Shown: positions 25,356 through 34,889, counted from the first letter of the stretch. The stretch: 36,286 nt of DNA from Gemmatimonadota bacterium (GCA_023249305.1 JAHFCU010000004.1:74399-110684); one strand, 5' to 3'. Program-made: numbers and translations. Notes: a model not told the origin generated them from the sequence alone.

Positions 25356-27832
25356 ACACGACATTGGTGAACACGAGCGGCGCGCAGCGCGGCAGCAGCG
25401 CGGTACTCGCGCGCATGGCGTGCCTGTTGATGGCGCTTGGCACCGGGGCGGTCACGCTCGCGGCGTGTGCCGACAAGGAACTCACGACGTCCAATGCGGC
25501 GTTGTCGCCGCGCATCGCGCTGCAGGTCACGGCGACGGGACTGCCGGCCGCTCAGGTCAGCACGAGTCAACTCTGGCTGATGGTCGGCGCGGTGTACGCC
25601 ACGCCCAAGGCTGGTGATAACGACGGCATCCGCGTGCTTGCCCTCAAATTCACGCGCGTCGTGAGCGGCACGCAGGAGGTCACGCTGCCGGTGGACATCT
25701 CCACCTGCTTGGCGGACAACTCACGGCTTGGCTCCAAGGATGCCTGCTCGATGTACCTCGCGGCGGCGATCCTGACGGACACGTTCAGCATGAAGGACAC
25801 GGTGGATGTTGACCCCTTCATGAAGGCGTACGATTACGCGTTCCCTGTGGGGCCGTTCGACGTGGCGCCGGGGCGCGCGCCCAGCGTGCCGGCGATTGAC
25901 CTCTCGCTCTCGCGCTTTGCGGTTCGCGAATGGGCGCCGGACGAGGCGCTGCGGCTCGGTGGCGCGGTCAATCCGAACCATTTCACGGGGGTACTCGGGT
26001 TGCCGACGCCGATCGCCGGCGTCTCATCTGGCACGGGCGCGCCGACGCTCTTCTCGCTGGTGCGTGGGAGCGACTTCCCTGCGCCGACGTCCACGGGGTC
26101 TTTCAATTTCCAGCAGTATCCTCAGCTGCAGATCTTCGAGAACGGCACGTGGCGTCGCGTCACGGCAACGACCGCGGCGAGTAGCGTGAACTTCACTGAC
26201 CTGACCGCGTTCGCGACGAATGACGTGTACATCGCGAGCACCGGGGGACTCTTCCGGTACGACGGGTCGTCGGTCGCGAAAGTGTCGGGCCTCACGGACT
26301 CCACGTACTCGATCGCGGGGACCACCAGCGGCTCGACGAAGTACGTCATCGCGGGCGGTGCGGGCGGATCGGTGTGGATCGGGAACGGCACCGCGTTCCA
26401 GCGGTACTCGTTGCCGACCAGCAGCCGTATTGACGGCGTGTGCATCACGGGCCCCAGCGAGGCCTTCGCCGGCAACGGCGCTACGGCACTGCTGTACCGG
26501 TTCGATGGAACATCGTGGACCGTTGTGTCGGGGCAGACGACCGGGGGAAAGATTGACTTGCAGTGTCCCGCTCCGGGCCAGGTGTTCGTGATGACGCAAG
26601 GCGGCCCACCGCTGAAATGGACGTCTTCCGGCTGGACCCAACTGCCAACGACCGGCATTGGTCCCTTACGTGCCCTGCGATGGGGCGTGGTGTCGGCGAA
26701 CGAGATCTACGCGTACGCCGACAGCGGTGCCACGGACCGTGCGTTCTATCGCTTTGACGGCAGCACGTGGCGCGAGGTTGGCCGCGAACGCTGGGCGCAG
26801 ACCGGCGGGCGGCCGTGGGCCGATCCGCGCGGCGGCGCGGCGTACGCGATCTCGCCGTTCGGGCGGTTGGAGAAGATCACCGCGTCGGGTGCGACGGTGC
26901 TCAGCTACCAACCGGCGCTGCGCGACGCATTCATGACGTCGTCGTCCAGCGCGTTCGTGGTAGGCTGGAACACGCTTCTCGCACGCTGGGATGGCGTGAA
27001 GTGGAACGTGGACGCGCCGCCTGCCGGAACTCCCGCCGTGCGCATCCTGCAAGGTGTGTGGAGCGACGGACCCAAGAACGCGTGGGCGGTGGGCAATTCG
27101 AGCACAGTCCTGCGCTACGATGGCGCCGGCTGGAGCATCGTGAGCGATGTGACAAAGCCCGTGACCGGCGTCTCGGACAACTACAACGCCGTCTGGGGCG
27201 CTGGCACCGATGTCTGGATCGCCGGCGACAACGGCATCACGCACTGCAAGTCGGCGACGGCCTGCTCGATCGAATCGCAAGGCGGTGCGATGTTCAGCAT
27301 CTGGGGCAGTTCCGCGTCGAACATCTTCGCCGTGGGCGGCGGTGGCCAGATTCGCCGCTACAACGGCACGTCGTGGAGCGCGATGAACAGCCCGACAGGC
27401 CGCACGCTCGTGCGCGTGTCGGGGAGCGGCCCGTCGGACGTGTGGGCCGTCGGCGACAGCGTGCTCGTGCACTTCGACGGCACAGGCTGGAGCCCGGTAT
27501 CGCTTGCAACCAACAGCGGCTCCTCCTATTCGCGATCGCCTTCGAACCTGCAGTCGCTCTTCCAGCTCGGACTGTGGGCGCGGGGGCCGAAGGAAGTGTA
27601 CATGGGCGGTGACAATGGCGTCATTTCCCGTTGGGACGGCACCGAGTGGCACGAAATGATCGATCATGCCCCCTACCGCCGGCGCATCATTGCCATCACG
27701 GGCGACACGGGCGGCTGCGGCATCGCCATCACCGAGGGCCAGAGTGATCTCTTGCAACCGACGCTCTGGCGCGGCATCGGGCCGAGCGGATGCAATGCGC
27801 TGCCGATGACGCCGCCGGCAAGTTGGCCGTAG
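25352..27832 (+). CDS. Large lipoprotein with beta-propeller-like repeats
   Basis: The 826-residue protein has a lipobox LAAC with Cys39 after a hydrophobic signal, and a roughly 190-residue N-terminal domain with paired Cys. From about residue 245 it contains at least eight repeats ending in a xxRYDGxxW-type strand. Examples are LLYRFDGTSWTVV, FYRFDGSTWREV, VLRYDGAGWSIV, IRRYNGTSWSAM, LVHFDGTGWSPV and ISRWDGTEWHEM. Each repeat is preceded by a (V/I)WAVG- or DVYIA-like strand. This is the pattern of a beta-propeller. It is likely anchored in the outer membrane and could bind polymer, protein or cell surfaces. It is coupled to the barrel gene by ATGA. No catalytic motif is visible. Confidence 0.8.
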   Translation: MNTTLVNTSGAQRGSSAVLARMACLLMALGTGAVTLAACADKELTTSNAALSPRIALQVTATGLPAAQVSTSQLWLMVGAVYATPKAGDNDGIRVLALKFTRVVSGTQEVTLPVDISTCLADNSRLGSKDACSMYLAAAILTDTFSMKDTVDVDPFMKAYDYAFPVGPFDVAPGRAPSVPAIDLSLSRFAVREWAPDEALRLGGAVNPNHFTGVLGLPTPIAGVSSGTGAPTLFSLVRGSDFPAPTSTGSFNFQQYPQLQIFENGTWRRVTATTAASSVNFTDLTAFATNDVYIASTGGLFRYDGSSVAKVSGLTDSTYSIAGTTSGSTKYVIAGGAGGSVWIGNGTAFQRYSLPTSSRIDGVCITGPSEAFAGNGATALLYRFDGTSWTVVSGQTTGGKIDLQCPAPGQVFVMTQGGPPLKWTSSGWTQLPTTGIGPLRALRWGVVSANEIYAYADSGATDRAFYRFDGSTWREVGRERWAQTGGRPWADPRGGAAYAISPFGRLEKITASGATVLSYQPALRDAFMTSSSSAFVVGWNTLLARWDGVKWNVDAPPAGTPAVRILQGVWSDGPKNAWAVGNSSTVLRYDGAGWSIVSDVTKPVTGVSDNYNAVWGAGTDVWIAGDNGITHCKSATACSIESQGGAMFSIWGSSASNIFAVGGGGQIRRYNGTSWSAMNSPTGRTLVRVSGSGPSDVWAVGDSVLVHFDGTGWSPVSLATNSGSSYSRSPSNLQSLFQLGLWARGPKEVYMGGDNGVISRWDGTEWHEMIDHAPYRRRIIAITGDTGGCGIAITEGQSDLLQPTLWRGIGPSGCNALPMTPPASWP

Positions 27833-27855
27833 GCGAGGTCGTCGTCGGAGACACC

Positions 27856-28659
27856 ATGCCGGCGTTACCGGACGCGTCCTCGCGATTCGAATTGGTGAAG
27901 TGGTACCTCGACAGCGTGGAACCCGACGGCACCGCGACCATCGCGTATTGGGCGTCGCTCACCTGGCTCGGCGCGCACACCACGTGGCACGACCTGTCGC
28001 GCTACGAACTCGGCCAGAAACCGGCCGAGACGTCGAGCCGGCGCGCGGTGCCGCCGCCGCAGATGATCGAAGGTCATGTCGCGTGGCACGCGGAACGTTT
28101 GCACCTCGAGACCATCCATGAAGCGGCGACGCCTGGTGTCACGCTCACACTCTTCGAAGACGCGAACGGGCGTATTACCTGGGAGTGCCTCGCGCCCTCG
28201 GCGCGCGCGCGATTTGACCGCGGCGGCACGTCCACCGAGGGCACGGGATACGTCGAGTGCATGACGATGACCGTGCCGCCGTGGGAGCTGCCCATTGATG
28301 AACTGCGCTGGGGGCGCTGGATGAACGACACGCTTACGACCTCGCTCGTCTGGATTGACTGGCGGGGCAAGCTGCCGCGGCACTGGGTGCTCCTGAACGG
28401 CTCCGTGCAAGAAGGCGCAACCGTTCGCGACGACGGCATTGACGTGCCCACCGGACGATTGATGCTCGACCCGCCGCGGACACTCCACGACCGTTCGGTC
28501 GGGAAACTGCTGCGCGGCATCTCGGGGCTCGCGCGCGTCGCGACGCACATCCCCCTCGCGTGGGACGAGCACAAGTGGTGCAGCCGTGGCACCTGGACCA
28601 ACGCAACGGGCGAGACACTTTCTGGTTGGTCCATCCATGAGATGGTGCGCTTCACATGA
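27856..28659 (+). CDS. CrtC/AttH-like (lipocalin-fold) protein candidate
   Basis: The 267-residue protein starts at ATG 27856, with GGAG five bases upstream; an earlier in-frame ATG lies inside the previous gene. Segments such as FELVKWYLDSVEPDG near the N terminus and TSLVWIDWRGKLPRHWVLLNG in the middle recall the carotenoid 1,2-hydratase/AttH-like group, which bind hydrophobic molecules. The match is by eye and weak. No signal peptide is evident, so it is probably cytoplasmic. Its stop overlaps the start of the lipid-enzyme fusion by ATGA, suggesting it supplies or recognises that enzyme's lipid substrate. Confidence 0.55.
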   Translation: MPALPDASSRFELVKWYLDSVEPDGTATIAYWASLTWLGAHTTWHDLSRYELGQKPAETSSRRAVPPPQMIEGHVAWHAERLHLETIHEAATPGVTLTLFEDANGRITWECLAPSARARFDRGGTSTEGTGYVECMTMTVPPWELPIDELRWGRWMNDTLTTSLVWIDWRGKLPRHWVLLNGSVQEGATVRDDGIDVPTGRLMLDPPRTLHDRSVGKLLRGISGLARVATHIPLAWDEHKWCSRGTWTNATGETLSGWSIHEMVRFT

Positions 28660-30587
28660 CGTCACCGCGATGGCGCGAGGTGGTGCTGAAGGTCGCCTAC
28701 GCGTCGCTCTTCGTCGCCGCGCTTCCTGCCCTGCTCTGGCTCTGGGCGCTGCGCCTCGACGCGTGGGTGCGTCTCCCCGTGCCGAGCGTAGCGCCGGCCG
28801 GAATCGCGCTCGCCGTGGCTGGTCTCGCGATGATGCTTGCGGGGATGTTCGCGCTCTGGCGCTACGGCGACGGGTTGCCGATGAGCGCGTTTCCCCCCGA
28901 GCAACTGGTTTCGCGCGGCGTGTATCGCTACATCGCCGATCCACTCTACATGGGCGCCGTCGCCGTCGCGTTCGGCCTTTCGCTCGCCTTCGCGTCGCCG
29001 TCGGGACTGTGGATCGTGTCACCACTTTTCGCGCTCGCGTGCGTGGCGTGGGTGATGGGGTTCGAGCGCGAGCGCACACGCACGCAATTCGGCGCGGTGG
29101 CCCAGCCGCTGCTGCGCCTTCCGAAAGAGGTAGATGATCCGCCGAACGCGTGGCAGTGCGCGTCGGTGTACGTGCTCGTCTTCATTCCGTGGCTCGTGAC
29201 CTACCTGCCGGTCGAGTACCTCGGCGCACCACTTGGCGCGCCCTCGTCGCGTCTGGCCGTTGACGACGCGATTCCTGTCATGCCGTGGACCGCGCTCGTC
29301 TACGAGTTCATCTATCTCATGGTCGTGCTCGCACCGCTGTTTGCGCGCCGGCAGCGCGACCTCCGTCAGTTCGCACGGCGCGGTCTGTGGGCCATCGCCC
29401 TCATCATCCCGTTCTACCTGCTGGTACCGGTGCTGTACGAGCCGCGGCCACTCCCGGGGACGGGGTTCTTCCAGTCATGGCTGAATCTCGAGCGCTCAAT
29501 CAACTCCCCGCTCACTGCCTTCCCCGCGTTCCATTTCGTCTGGGCGTGCATCGCCGCGTCGTTCTACTCGGTGACGTGGCGCCGCGGGTGGCTCATGTGG
29601 GTCGCCGCCATCGCGATCGGCGTGAGCTGCACCACCGTGGGCATCCACTCGGTCGCCGATGTCGTCGCCGGCGGGATCGCGTACATGATTATCGCGCGCG
29701 GGCCGGCGATCTGGCGCGCGCTGCGGCGTGCAGCGGAGTGGGGCGCGAACTCGTGGCGCGAGTGGAGGGTCGGACCCATTCGTGTGATGAGCCACGGTCT
29801 CTTCATTGGCGTCGCGGCGGCCGTCTCGTTCCCAATCGCCATCTGGCTCGGCGGGCCTTCCCTCGTGTGGTGGACGTTCACGGCGACGATGGCGGGCGCG
29901 GGGACCGCTGCGCTCTGGGCGCAGCTCATCGAAGGGTCGCCACAGCTGCAGCGCCCCTTTGGCTACTTCGGCGGCGTCATTGGCGTCCTCGCCACGGTTG
30001 GCGCGGCGGTGATCGCGGGCGTGGATGCGTGGCGCTTCCTCGCGTCGTATCTCGTCGCGCTCGCGTTCGCGCAGGGACTCGGCCGCCTGCGCTGCCTCGT
30101 CAACGGCTGCTGTCACGGCGCGCCGGCGAGCGCGAGCGTCGGCATTACGTACGTGCACCCGATGCCGCGGCCGACGCGGCTGGCGAAGCTCGGTGGTGTG
30201 CCGATCCACCCGACGCAGATCTACGCATTACTCTGGCTGATGTTCGTCGGCTGCGTGCTCGTGCGCCTCTGGCTGCTTGCGGCACCGCTTTCGTTCATCG
30301 CCGGGATGTACTTCGTCCTCATTGGGCTCGGCCGGTTCGTCGAGGAGCATTATCGCGGCGAGCCGCAGACCGCGGTGATCGCCGGGTTCCGGATGTATCA
30401 ATGGCTTTGCCTCCTGTTTGTCGTCGGTGGCGCGGTGCTGTCCACCATTCACTCGGCGCGCGCGGTTGCACCGACGCCGATTATGTGGGGCACGATCGCG
30501 GTCAGCCTACTGTGCGGCGCGATCGGCATCGCGAGTTTCGGCGCGGATGTGCCGAGTTCCAATCGGAGGTTCTCGCGGTTGGCGTAG
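28656..30587 (+). CDS. Membrane fusion: ICMT-like, PAP2-type and Lgt-like domains
   Basis: The 643-residue polytopic protein appears to hold three lipid-active modules. Residues about 10-150 resemble isoprenylcysteine/phospholipid methyltransferases (LVSRGVYRYIADPLYMG, 84-100, with the usual His of RHP replaced). Residues about 210-350 resemble PAP2 phosphatases of the IPC-synthase type (FPAFHF with His293; GIHSVADVVAG with His331 and Asp335). Residues about 375-600 resemble prolipoprotein diacylglyceryl transferase: GRLRCLVNGCCHG (476-488), HPTQIYAL (518-525) and GRFVEEHYRGEPQT (559-572). All act on membrane lipids, so a multistep lipid or lipoprotein head-group reaction is plausible but not shown. 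It is the last member of the coupled operon from 23200. Confidence 0.75.
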   Translation: MTSPRWREVVLKVAYASLFVAALPALLWLWALRLDAWVRLPVPSVAPAGIALAVAGLAMMLAGMFALWRYGDGLPMSAFPPEQLVSRGVYRYIADPLYMGAVAVAFGLSLAFASPSGLWIVSPLFALACVAWVMGFERERTRTQFGAVAQPLLRLPKEVDDPPNAWQCASVYVLVFIPWLVTYLPVEYLGAPLGAPSSRLAVDDAIPVMPWTALVYEFIYLMVVLAPLFARRQRDLRQFARRGLWAIALIIPFYLLVPVLYEPRPLPGTGFFQSWLNLERSINSPLTAFPAFHFVWACIAASFYSVTWRRGWLMWVAAIAIGVSCTTVGIHSVADVVAGGIAYMIIARGPAIWRALRRAAEWGANSWREWRVGPIRVMSHGLFIGVAAAVSFPIAIWLGGPSLVWWTFTATMAGAGTAALWAQLIEGSPQLQRPFGYFGGVIGVLATVGAAVIAGVDAWRFLASYLVALAFAQGLGRLRCLVNGCCHGAPASASVGITYVHPMPRPTRLAKLGGVPIHPTQIYALLWLMFVGCVLVRLWLLAAPLSFIAGMYFVLIGLGRFVEEHYRGEPQTAVIAGFRMYQWLCLLFVVGGAVLSTIHSARAVAPTPIMWGTIAVSLLCGAIGIASFGADVPSSNRRFSRLA

Positions 30588-30696
30588 GGCAGGCCCGTCG
30601 CAGCGAATTAATCGTGGGAGCGAAACCGCAGGAGCGTCGAAACAACCCTTGAAGGGTTCCCGTTGTCTAAGGGACACCCACCCTTCCAGGAGTTCC

Positions 30697-33267
30697 GTGC
30701 TCACGCCGTTGCTCGCGCTCTCGCTCGCCATGCCGTTCCAGCTACTGCAGAGTGACTCGGTGAGCGCCCGCCGATCGCCGGCCAACCCTACGCCAGCGGC
30801 GATCACGACGACCGCCGTTCGCGCCATGGTACCGCCGCGCATTGACGGACGTGCGGACGACGCCGTGTGGCAGACCGCACCGCGACAGTCGGCTTTTCGC
30901 CAGTTCTCGCCGCGGGTCAATGCCGAACCGCTCTTTCGAACAGAGTTTCAGGCCGCGTACGACGACCGGAATCTCTACGTCTTCGTGCGCATGTTCGACC
31001 CGCACCCGGACAGCATCATGCACGCATTGTCTCGGCGCGATCAGCGCGGACCGTCCGACCAGATCAAGCTGATCATTGACTCGTACGACGACAAGCGCTC
31101 CGGATACGAACTCGCCGTCAACCCCGACGGCGTCAAGCGCGACTATGTCATCAGCGACGATCACAACGAAGACGGCTCGTGGGATGGCATCTGGGAGGCC
31201 GCCACGCGCGTGGACTCGCTCGGCTGGACCGCCGAGTATCGCGTGCCGCTGTCGCAGCTGCGTTACGCCGCGGCGGCGAGCCACACATTCGGATTCGGCG
31301 TCTGGCGCGACATCGAGCGGGTGAACGAGCGTGAATCGTGGCCGCTCTACAACCCAACGCTCAATGGACTCGTGTCACAACTCGGTCGCCTCGATGGCTT
31401 GAGCGGTTTGGGTGCGGGCCGGCGGGTGGAAGCCACACCCTACGTGGTGACGAAGAACGTGCAGCGCGGCACCGCCAGATCCCCGTACGCGCGCAGCGAA
31501 CAGACGTCCATCGGCGGTGATGTGAAGGCCGGCCTCACGCCCAACGTGACGCTTGATGCGACGATCAACCCGGACTTCGGCCAGGTTGAAGCGGACCCGG
31601 CGGTGGTCAACCTCTCGGCCTTCGAGACGTTTTACGCGGAAAAGCGGCCGTTCTTCGTCGAGGGCGCACGCTTTTACCAGTTTCCGCTGAACTGTTACAT
31701 CGTCGTGGACTGCAGCACCAATGAAGGGCTGTTTTACTCGCGCCGCATCGGCCGATCGCCCGCGTTGCGCGGCCTGTACGGCGACGCGACGACCGCGACA
31801 GCAACCAACATCGCGGGCGCCGCGAAGTTGACAGGACGCACAGGCCGCGGACTGTCCTTCGGAATGCTCGATGCGCTCGCACAGCGCGTCGGAGGCGCGA
31901 ACGGGCAGACGGTGGAGCCGCAAGCGAACTACGCGGTCTTCCGCGCGCAGCAAGACCTGCGCGGCGGCCAGATCGGCCTGGGACTCATCGCGACCGCGGT
32001 GAACCGGTCACTCGACGCCTCGACCGCGCCGTACTTGCACCGTGATGCCTATGCAATCGGCGCCAACTTCCGAAATCGCTTTCACCACGGCGACTATGAG
32101 TTCAACGCGCAAGTGACGGCGTCGCGGGTGGCAGGATCGGCGGCGGCCATCGCCCGCACGCAAACCAGCTCGGTGCACTACTATCAGCAGCCCGGCGTCG
32201 CGCTCGCGCTCGACAGCACGCGTACGTCGCTCGTCGGGCACGAAGAACAGGTGAAGTTCGGCAAGTATGGTGGCGGCATCACGCGATTCGAGTCGAGCCT
32301 GGTGCGACAGTCGGCAGGCTTCGACGTGAATGATCTCGGATACCTGCGCCGAGCCGACCTGCTCGACTGGGCGACCTGGGCTTCGCTCACCTGGAACGAT
32401 GCGCGGTGGATCTATCGGTGGGCTGGCCTGAACGGCAACCATCAGCTGCGCTGGAACACCAACGGCACGAAGCTCGACCACATGCTCAACTTCAACGGGC
32501 ACATGGGGCTGTTGAGCAACTGGGACGTGCACCTCGGCGCGACCTTCGCCAACGTCTCGCCGACACTGTGCGACCGTTGCACGCGTGGCGGTCCGTTGCT
32601 GCGGAACTCGCCGGTCTTCGCCCCCTGGGGCGGCTTCAATAGCGACGCGCGCAAGACGGTATCGTACGGAGTGTGGTTCAACGTCAACTCCGGCTCGGCG
32701 GGACACACGTATGCATACACATACAACCCGTATGTCACGTTGCGCGTCTCGACGCGCCTCACCGCGACCGTGGGTCCGTACTACGAGCACGACAACTACG
32801 ATGCGCAGTGGTTCGGGAATTTCACAGATGCGCATCAGGTGACGCACTACGCGTTTGCGCATCTCGACCAGACCACGGTGGCGATGACCACGCGCATCAA
32901 TTTCACCGCGACGCCCACGCTCACCCTCGAGTTCTACGGCCAGCCCTTCGTCGCGAATGGGACGTACTCGAGCTTCCGCGAGGTGAGCCCGACGCCGCGG
33001 GCTGCGCGTTACGAGGACCGCTATGCGGCGTACACACCTCCGGCGAGTGCGGCGAAGGGCTTCAAGTACACCCAGCTTCGGACAAACGCGGTGATGCGCT
33101 GGGAGTTCCGGCCGGGCTCCACGCTGTTCGCGGTCTGGCAACACGGCCGCGAGGATTTCGCGTCGCAGGCCTCATCGCAGTCATGGACTCGGGATTATCA
33201 GGACCTCTTCTCGCTGCACCCGAACAACATCTTGCTCTTGAAGCTGGCGTACTGGCTGAACCGGTAA
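30697..33267 (+). CDS. CBM9-like/DUF5916 outer-membrane protein
   Basis: I start at GTG 30697, which has AGGAG four bases upstream and begins a signal peptide (LTPLLALSLAMPF). The open frame extends upstream but has low-quality, Arg-rich sequence there. The 856-residue product has a family 9 carbohydrate-binding-like domain (PPRIDGRADDAVW at 47-58, about 45-215). A long DUF5916 region of alternating strands runs to the C terminus, probably an outer-membrane barrel. Such proteins are common in Bacteroidota and Gemmatimonadota and often sit near exported peptidases or hydrolases, but their role is not settled. The 109-base gap before it holds a small AACCC...GGGTT hairpin (30646-30660). Confidence 0.85.
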   Translation: MLTPLLALSLAMPFQLLQSDSVSARRSPANPTPAAITTTAVRAMVPPRIDGRADDAVWQTAPRQSAFRQFSPRVNAEPLFRTEFQAAYDDRNLYVFVRMFDPHPDSIMHALSRRDQRGPSDQIKLIIDSYDDKRSGYELAVNPDGVKRDYVISDDHNEDGSWDGIWEAATRVDSLGWTAEYRVPLSQLRYAAAASHTFGFGVWRDIERVNERESWPLYNPTLNGLVSQLGRLDGLSGLGAGRRVEATPYVVTKNVQRGTARSPYARSEQTSIGGDVKAGLTPNVTLDATINPDFGQVEADPAVVNLSAFETFYAEKRPFFVEGARFYQFPLNCYIVVDCSTNEGLFYSRRIGRSPALRGLYGDATTATATNIAGAAKLTGRTGRGLSFGMLDALAQRVGGANGQTVEPQANYAVFRAQQDLRGGQIGLGLIATAVNRSLDASTAPYLHRDAYAIGANFRNRFHHGDYEFNAQVTASRVAGSAAAIARTQTSSVHYYQQPGVALALDSTRTSLVGHEEQVKFGKYGGGITRFESSLVRQSAGFDVNDLGYLRRADLLDWATWASLTWNDARWIYRWAGLNGNHQLRWNTNGTKLDHMLNFNGHMGLLSNWDVHLGATFANVSPTLCDRCTRGGPLLRNSPVFAPWGGFNSDARKTVSYGVWFNVNSGSAGHTYAYTYNPYVTLRVSTRLTATVGPYYEHDNYDAQWFGNFTDAHQVTHYAFAHLDQTTVAMTTRINFTATPTLTLEFYGQPFVANGTYSSFREVSPTPRAARYEDRYAAYTPPASAAKGFKYTQLRTNAVMRWEFRPGSTLFAVWQHGREDFASQASSQSWTRDYQDLFSLHPNNILLLKLAYWLNR

Positions 33268-33367
33268 GGCGTAGCTCGGCAGCGCCTGACTTTCCTCGAC
33301 ACGACCGGCGGTTCTTGCGAAACCCGATGTGCCGCGCGTGCCCCGGAACGACGCATCGTGCGCGCCC

Positions 33368-33396
33368 TTTCCGGTGGCTCCCTTCGGGCGTACAAT
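33368..33396 (+). promoter_or_regulatory. Candidate promoter of the beta-eliminating lyase
   Basis: TACAAT (33391-33396; 5 of 6) is preceded at 17 bases by TTTCCG (33368-33373), a weak -35. Transcription would start near 33403, about 40 bases before the start codon. The leader would be too short for a TnaC-like peptide. Confidence 0.5.
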
Positions 33397-33443
33397 GGAG
33401 ATGCCGGTGCCCCCCGACCACCGAGTCGAGAGGGAGGGTACCG

Positions 33444-34889
33444 ATGAACATCGTGCTTTCGAGCGGCAAGACAATCCCCGTAGAAACGCACAAGGTCAGG
33501 ATCGTCCAGAAGACGTTCCTGGTTCCGTCCAAGCGACGATTGCAGGCCATGGAGGAAGCGGGGTATAACACGTTCCTGTTGCGCACGCGGGACGTCTTCC
33601 TCGACATGCTCACCGACAGCGGCACCAACGCGATGAGCGACAACCAGCAGGCGGCGATGATGGTGTCGGACGACGCGTACGCGGGAAGCGAGAGCTTCTA
33701 CAGGCTGGCTGACGCCGTGAAGGACGTGCTGGGCTTTGCCTGGACGATGCCCGTGCACCAGGGGCGCGCCGCCGAGCACCTGCTGGCCAAGGTGTTTGTG
33801 AAGCCCGGTGATTTCGTTCCGATGAACTACCACTTCACGACGACGCGAGCGCATTTCGAGCTGGCGGGCGGCAAGGTGCTTGAGCTGTTCACCGATGAGG
33901 CGATGAACACGCAGAGCAGCGTGCCGTTCCGCGGCAACCTGGACGTCAAGAAGTTCGAGGCGGCCATCAAGGAGCACGGGGCCGGCAAGATCCCGTTCGT
34001 GCGCATGGAGGCCACGACCAATCTCATTGGCGGGCAGCCGTTCTCGCTCGCGAACCTTCGCGCGGTGAAGGAAGTAGCGACGAAGCATGGGATCCCGTTG
34101 GTCTTCGACGGCAGCCTCATCTCGGAGAATGCGTATTTCATCAAGACGCGCGAGGATGGCTACGCCGCCAAGTCCATCGGTGAGATCATCCACGAGATGA
34201 TGCAATGCGCGGACCTGTTCTACTGCTCCGGGCGCAAGAGCACGTCGGTGCGCGGCGGGATGATCTGCACGAACCGGAAAGAGTTCTACGACCGGCTGCT
34301 CGAGTGGCTCCCGGTCTATGAGGGGTTCGCGACGTACGGCGGAATGTCCACGAAGGAGGTCGAGGCGATGGCCGTCGGTCTTCGCGAGATGACGGACGTC
34401 AACGTGGCGGGGATCTCGCCCCAGTTCATCGAGTACTTCGTGTCACGACTGGTCGAGAACGGGGTGCCGGCGGTCACGCCGCCCGGCGGCCTGGCCGCGC
34501 ACCTGGACGCCAAGCGCTTCCTGCCGCACATCCCACAGACGCAGTATCCGGCGGGCGCGCTCGCGGCGGCCATCTACATCGCCTCGGGCGTGCGCACCAT
34601 GGAGCGCGGCACCATCTCCACGGACCGCGACGCCCAAGGCAAGGAAGTGCTCGCCGACCTCGAATTGGCGCGCCTTGCCGTGCCGCGCCGCGTGTACACG
34701 CTGTCGCAGATCGAATACGCGGTGGACCGGCTCACGTGGCTGTACAGGCACCGCGACCTTGTGAAGGGCCTCACGTTCGTCGCGGAACCGCCGGTTCTCC
34801 GGTTCTTCTTCGGCCGGCTTGAGCCACTGGGAGGCTGGGGCACAACGCTCGCGGAGGCGTTCGAAAAGGACTTCGGAACAGAGTGCTAG
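33444..34889 (+). CDS. Tryptophanase/tyrosine phenol-lyase family PLP enzyme
   Basis: The 481-residue cytoplasmic enzyme belongs to the beta-eliminating lyases that split Trp or Tyr into pyruvate, ammonia and indole or phenol. Family motifs are MPVHQGRAAE (102-111), FTTTRAHFELAGG, NLIGGQPFS (193-201), the PLP Lys265 (SGRKSTSVRGG) and GVRTMERG (382-389). By recalled alignment, Arg388 matches Arg381 and Phe454 matches Phe448 of Citrobacter tyrosine phenol-lyase, where tryptophanase has other residues. This favours Tyr over Trp. Two changes are odd: the DATR motif is DGSL (222-225), losing a PLP-contacting Arg, and the Lys before the Schiff-base Lys is Arg264. The ATG at 33444 follows GGAGG by six bases. 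Confidence 0.9.
   Translation: MNIVLSSGKTIPVETHKVRIVQKTFLVPSKRRLQAMEEAGYNTFLLRTRDVFLDMLTDSGTNAMSDNQQAAMMVSDDAYAGSESFYRLADAVKDVLGFAWTMPVHQGRAAEHLLAKVFVKPGDFVPMNYHFTTTRAHFELAGGKVLELFTDEAMNTQSSVPFRGNLDVKKFEAAIKEHGAGKIPFVRMEATTNLIGGQPFSLANLRAVKEVATKHGIPLVFDGSLISENAYFIKTREDGYAAKSIGEIIHEMMQCADLFYCSGRKSTSVRGGMICTNRKEFYDRLLEWLPVYEGFATYGGMSTKEVEAMAVGLREMTDVNVAGISPQFIEYFVSRLVENGVPAVTPPGGLAAHLDAKRFLPHIPQTQYPAGALAAAIYIASGVRTMERGTISTDRDAQGKEVLADLELARLAVPRRVYTLSQIEYAVDRLTWLYRHRDLVKGLTFVAEPPVLRFFFGRLEPLGGWGTTLAEAFEKDFGTEC

Noticed and set aside
30418..30696. Longer N terminus for the DUF5916 protein
   Set aside because: The extension overlaps the lipid-enzyme fusion, is Arg-rich and would bury the signal peptide that begins at GTG 30697 after AGGAG.
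32673..33443. In-frame extension upstream of the beta-eliminating lyase, with two Trp codons just before it
   Set aside because: It overlaps the DUF5916 gene in another frame. The strong GGAGG site marks 33444 as the start. The Trp codons are in frame without a stop, so this is not a TnaC-like leader peptide.
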